From DAOUGC01 sp034429695 (lineage in GTDB: Bacteria; Chloroflexota; Anaerolineae; Anaerolineales; Anaerolineaceae), in contig DAOUGC010000050.1 in NCBI GenBank assembly GCA_034429695.1, forward strand, positions 1-6,770: DNA of 6,770 nucleotides. Direction: 5' to 3'. The notes under the pieces are model-generated. The model did no database searches, was not told the DNA's origin, and saw only the letters and a program-made list of their open reading frames with translations. The position numbers and the translations under genes were made by a program. Of this stretch, positions 5,228-6,770 are shown piece after piece (within the stretch, counting starts at the first letter, position 1; each line of letters starts with the position of its first letter).

Positions 5228-6016
5228 ATGACTGAAGCAGAACTGGATTCCGTCCAGGAAGTTGCCGCGCAGCGTCCATTCCATTTCGAATGGTTGTTGC
5301 CCATGGTATACCGTCCACGCGCGACTCTGCAGAAAATTGCTGAACAGCCCAAGGCCGTCTGGCTGACCCCGCTGTTGCTGCTGTCGCTGCTGGCGATCAT
5401 CCTGGTGCTGGTGGGGGGACCGATCCGTAAAATGTCCGCCCAGGGGGATGTAATGATTCCTGAAAGTTTCCAATACATGACCCCCGAGGAACAGGCCCAG
5501 TTGATGGAGGGCTTGCAGGCAAACCAGGGCCCCATGTTTATTTATGGGTTCCCGATAATTGGAGCGCTGGCCGGTGTGTGGGTGCGCTGGTTCATCCTTG
5601 CCAGTATCCTGCACCTGGCGCTCACCCTGGCAGGCAGCCGGGGAAACAGCGTGACTTCATTCAACCTGGCGGGTTGGGCAGCCGTCCCGCTGGTGGTGCG
5701 CTACATTGTGCAGATCCTGTATGTGCTCTTTGCGCACCGGTTGGTGGCGGGTGAAGGTCTGTCTGGCTTTATCGCCGCAGACGCCGCCGGTTTTGCCGCT
5801 TTTATGCGCGTGCTGCTGGCACAGGTGGATATTTACCTGATCTGGATGGCTGTGCTGCTGGTGATCGGCGCTGCCATTGCTTCGCACCTGCCAAAAACCA
5901 AAGCCATTGCCGCCGTGGTGAGCACAATCGTGATCCTGCTGCTGCTGGTGGCGTTGCCAGCCTTCCTGTTGGGCAAGCTGAGCGGGCTCAACATGGGCGG
6001 CTACATGTTCTTCTAA
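5228..6016 (+). CDS. Yip1-family polytopic membrane protein
   Basis: This 262-residue integral membrane protein has the shape of the bacterial Yip1 domain. A soluble N-terminus (1-43) carries the usual lead-in WLLPMVYRPRATLQKIAEQP (22-41), then about five hydrophobic spans follow: 44-64, 106-135, 148-170, 199-219 and 225-248. A polar stretch (65-105, with PEEQAQLMEG) lies between the first two spans. Bacterial Yip1 proteins have no agreed biochemical role, and recognition here rests on the N-terminal pattern and span arrangement. The start has GAGGA (5217-5221) at 6 nt. The stop codon is 3 bp from the ABC ATPase start, so the two form an operon and the protein probably acts with, or in the same membrane process as, that transporter. 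Confidence 0.8.
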   Translation: MTEAELDSVQEVAAQRPFHFEWLLPMVYRPRATLQKIAEQPKAVWLTPLLLLSLLAIILVLVGGPIRKMSAQGDVMIPESFQYMTPEEQAQLMEGLQANQGPMFIYGFPIIGALAGVWVRWFILASILHLALTLAGSRGNSVTSFNLAGWAAVPLVVRYIVQILYVLFAHRLVAGEGLSGFIAADAAGFAAFMRVLLAQVDIYLIWMAVLLVIGAAIASHLPKTKAIAAVVSTIVILLLLVALPAFLLGKLSGLNMGGYMFF

Positions 6017-6019
6017 CCC

Positions 6020-6760
6020 ATGGAAAACTCAACTGCTCTGGTTCGCACGCAAACGCTGCGAAAAACATTCACCATGGGCCGCCAGAAGGTGCAGGCGCTG
6101 GCCGGGCTGGATCTGGAGATCGACAGGGGTTCCTTCACGGTGATCATGGGTCCTTCCGGGTCGGGTAAAAGCACGCTGCTTTACCTGATCGGCGGGCTGG
6201 ACCGGCCCACATCGGGCAGCCTGATTGTCGGCGGGGCGGCGGTGGACCGCATGGATGAGAACGATCTGGCTGTCTATCGCCGCAAGACGGTGGGTTTCAT
6301 CTTCCAGTCGTTCAACCTGGTGTCCAGCATGACCGCACTGCAAAACGTGGCTTTTCCGATGCGCTTTGCCGGCATCCCCGGCAAAAAACGCCTGCAGCGC
6401 GCCACTGAACTGCTGAAACAGGTGGGGCTGGAACAACGCATGACCCATCGGCCCACCGAGCTATCCGGCGGTCAGCAGCAGCGCGTTGCCATTGCGCGCG
6501 CATTGATCAATGACCCGCCCATCATCCTGGCGGATGAGCCCACCGGAAACCTGGATACCGCCAGCGGCTACAGCATCATGCAGCAACTGTCTGATCTGCA
6601 CCGCAGCGGGCGCACCATCATCGTTGTCACCCACGACCCGCGCATGTTGCGTTTTTCCACCCATACCATTTACCTGCTGGATGGGGTGTCTGTAACCGAA
6701 GATCAGTATCAGGCGGCGACCCGCGTGGGGGATGCACCCGCCAGTGAGGAGATTCATTGA
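6020..6760 (+). CDS. ABC transporter ATP-binding protein, MacB/LolD type
   Basis: This 246-residue cytoplasmic ATPase subunit has every ABC motif: Walker A GPSGSGKST (44-52), Q-loop Gln96 in FQSFNL, signature LSGGQQQR (148-155), Walker B IILADEP (168-174), D-loop GNLD (176-179) and the switch His205 in VVTHDPR. ADEPTGNLDT and FIFQSFNLVSSMTALQNV are typical of the LolD/MacB/FtsE group, which energises lipoprotein release, macrolide or peptide export and similar extrusion with FtsX-like permeases. The last 20 or so residues are polar and acidic, a short tail beyond the core. No Shine-Dalgarno precedes the ATG; it is 3 bp after the Yip1 stop, so translational coupling is likely. The substrate cannot be told from the ATPase. 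Confidence 0.95.
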   Translation: MENSTALVRTQTLRKTFTMGRQKVQALAGLDLEIDRGSFTVIMGPSGSGKSTLLYLIGGLDRPTSGSLIVGGAAVDRMDENDLAVYRRKTVGFIFQSFNLVSSMTALQNVAFPMRFAGIPGKKRLQRATELLKQVGLEQRMTHRPTELSGGQQQRVAIARALINDPPIILADEPTGNLDTASGYSIMQQLSDLHRSGRTIIVVTHDPRMLRFSTHTIYLLDGVSVTEDQYQAATRVGDAPASEEIH

Positions 6761-6761
6761 G

Positions 6762-6770
6762 ATGAAGGTC
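6762..6770 (+). CDS. Start of the next gene (partial; expected ABC permease)
   Basis: ATG at 6762 follows the ABC ATPase stop by one base, with GAGGAG (6746-6751) 10 nt upstream. Only three codons (Met-Lys-Val) are in the window. In MacB/LolD-type operons an FtsX-domain permease normally comes next, so that is the expected product; nothing in three codons proves it. Confidence 0.5.

Noticed and set aside
1..6770. CRISPR arrays, tRNA or rRNA genes, insertion sequences
   Set aside because: No spaced direct repeats, cloverleaf-like segments, rRNA signatures, transposase motifs or flanking target duplications were seen on either strand.

Overview
The window (6,770 bp, fairly GC-rich) reads as ordinary bacterial chromosome, with no phage, insertion-sequence or CRISPR signatures. 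Gene content (a methyltransferase-type corrinoid protein, an Mrp-type Fe-S carrier with an N-terminal MIP18 domain, a type II NADH dehydrogenase, and a Yip1 protein paired with a MacB/LolD-type ABC ATPase) and the general style of the proteins suggest an anaerobic or facultative Chloroflexota (Anaerolineae-like) bacterium. That assignment is inference; nothing in the window fixes the taxon.

Layout. (1) 126-1880, plus strand: a divergent pita-bread-fold protein of the creatinase/M24 superfamily that has lost the usual metal-binding aspartates, followed 24 bp later by a cobalamin-binding corrinoid protein. The two look co-transcribed and may belong to a one-carbon or methylated-compound catabolic operon whose methyltransferase lies outside the window. 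(2) 1881-2036: a convergent intergenic stretch with two strong hairpins, one a perfect 15-bp inverted repeat, serving as a two-way terminator. (3) 2037-4422, minus strand: an Mrp/ApbC P-loop protein, and upstream of it a type II NADH:quinone oxidoreductase. (4) 4423-5227: an intergenic stretch of about 800 bp between divergent units. It is not empty. It holds palindromes upstream of the NADH dehydrogenase gene, a perfect TATAAT box, about 200 bp able to fold into nested stems and a possible pseudoknot, a 28-residue single-span membrane peptide with a perfect Shine-Dalgarno, and a strong intrinsic terminator. (5) 5228-6770, plus strand: a Yip1-family membrane protein, an ABC transporter ATPase, and the first three codons of a further gene, probably the permease.

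How the parts work together. Corrinoid proteins carry methyl groups on cobalamin between methyltransferases. The Mrp protein supplies Fe-S clusters, and the NADH dehydrogenase passes electrons from NADH to quinone. The Yip1/ABC cluster resembles MacB/LolD-type exporter operons. The most unusual items are the compact unit at about 4659-5103 (structured leader, tiny membrane protein, terminator) and the pairing of a metal-free M24 homologue with a corrinoid protein.
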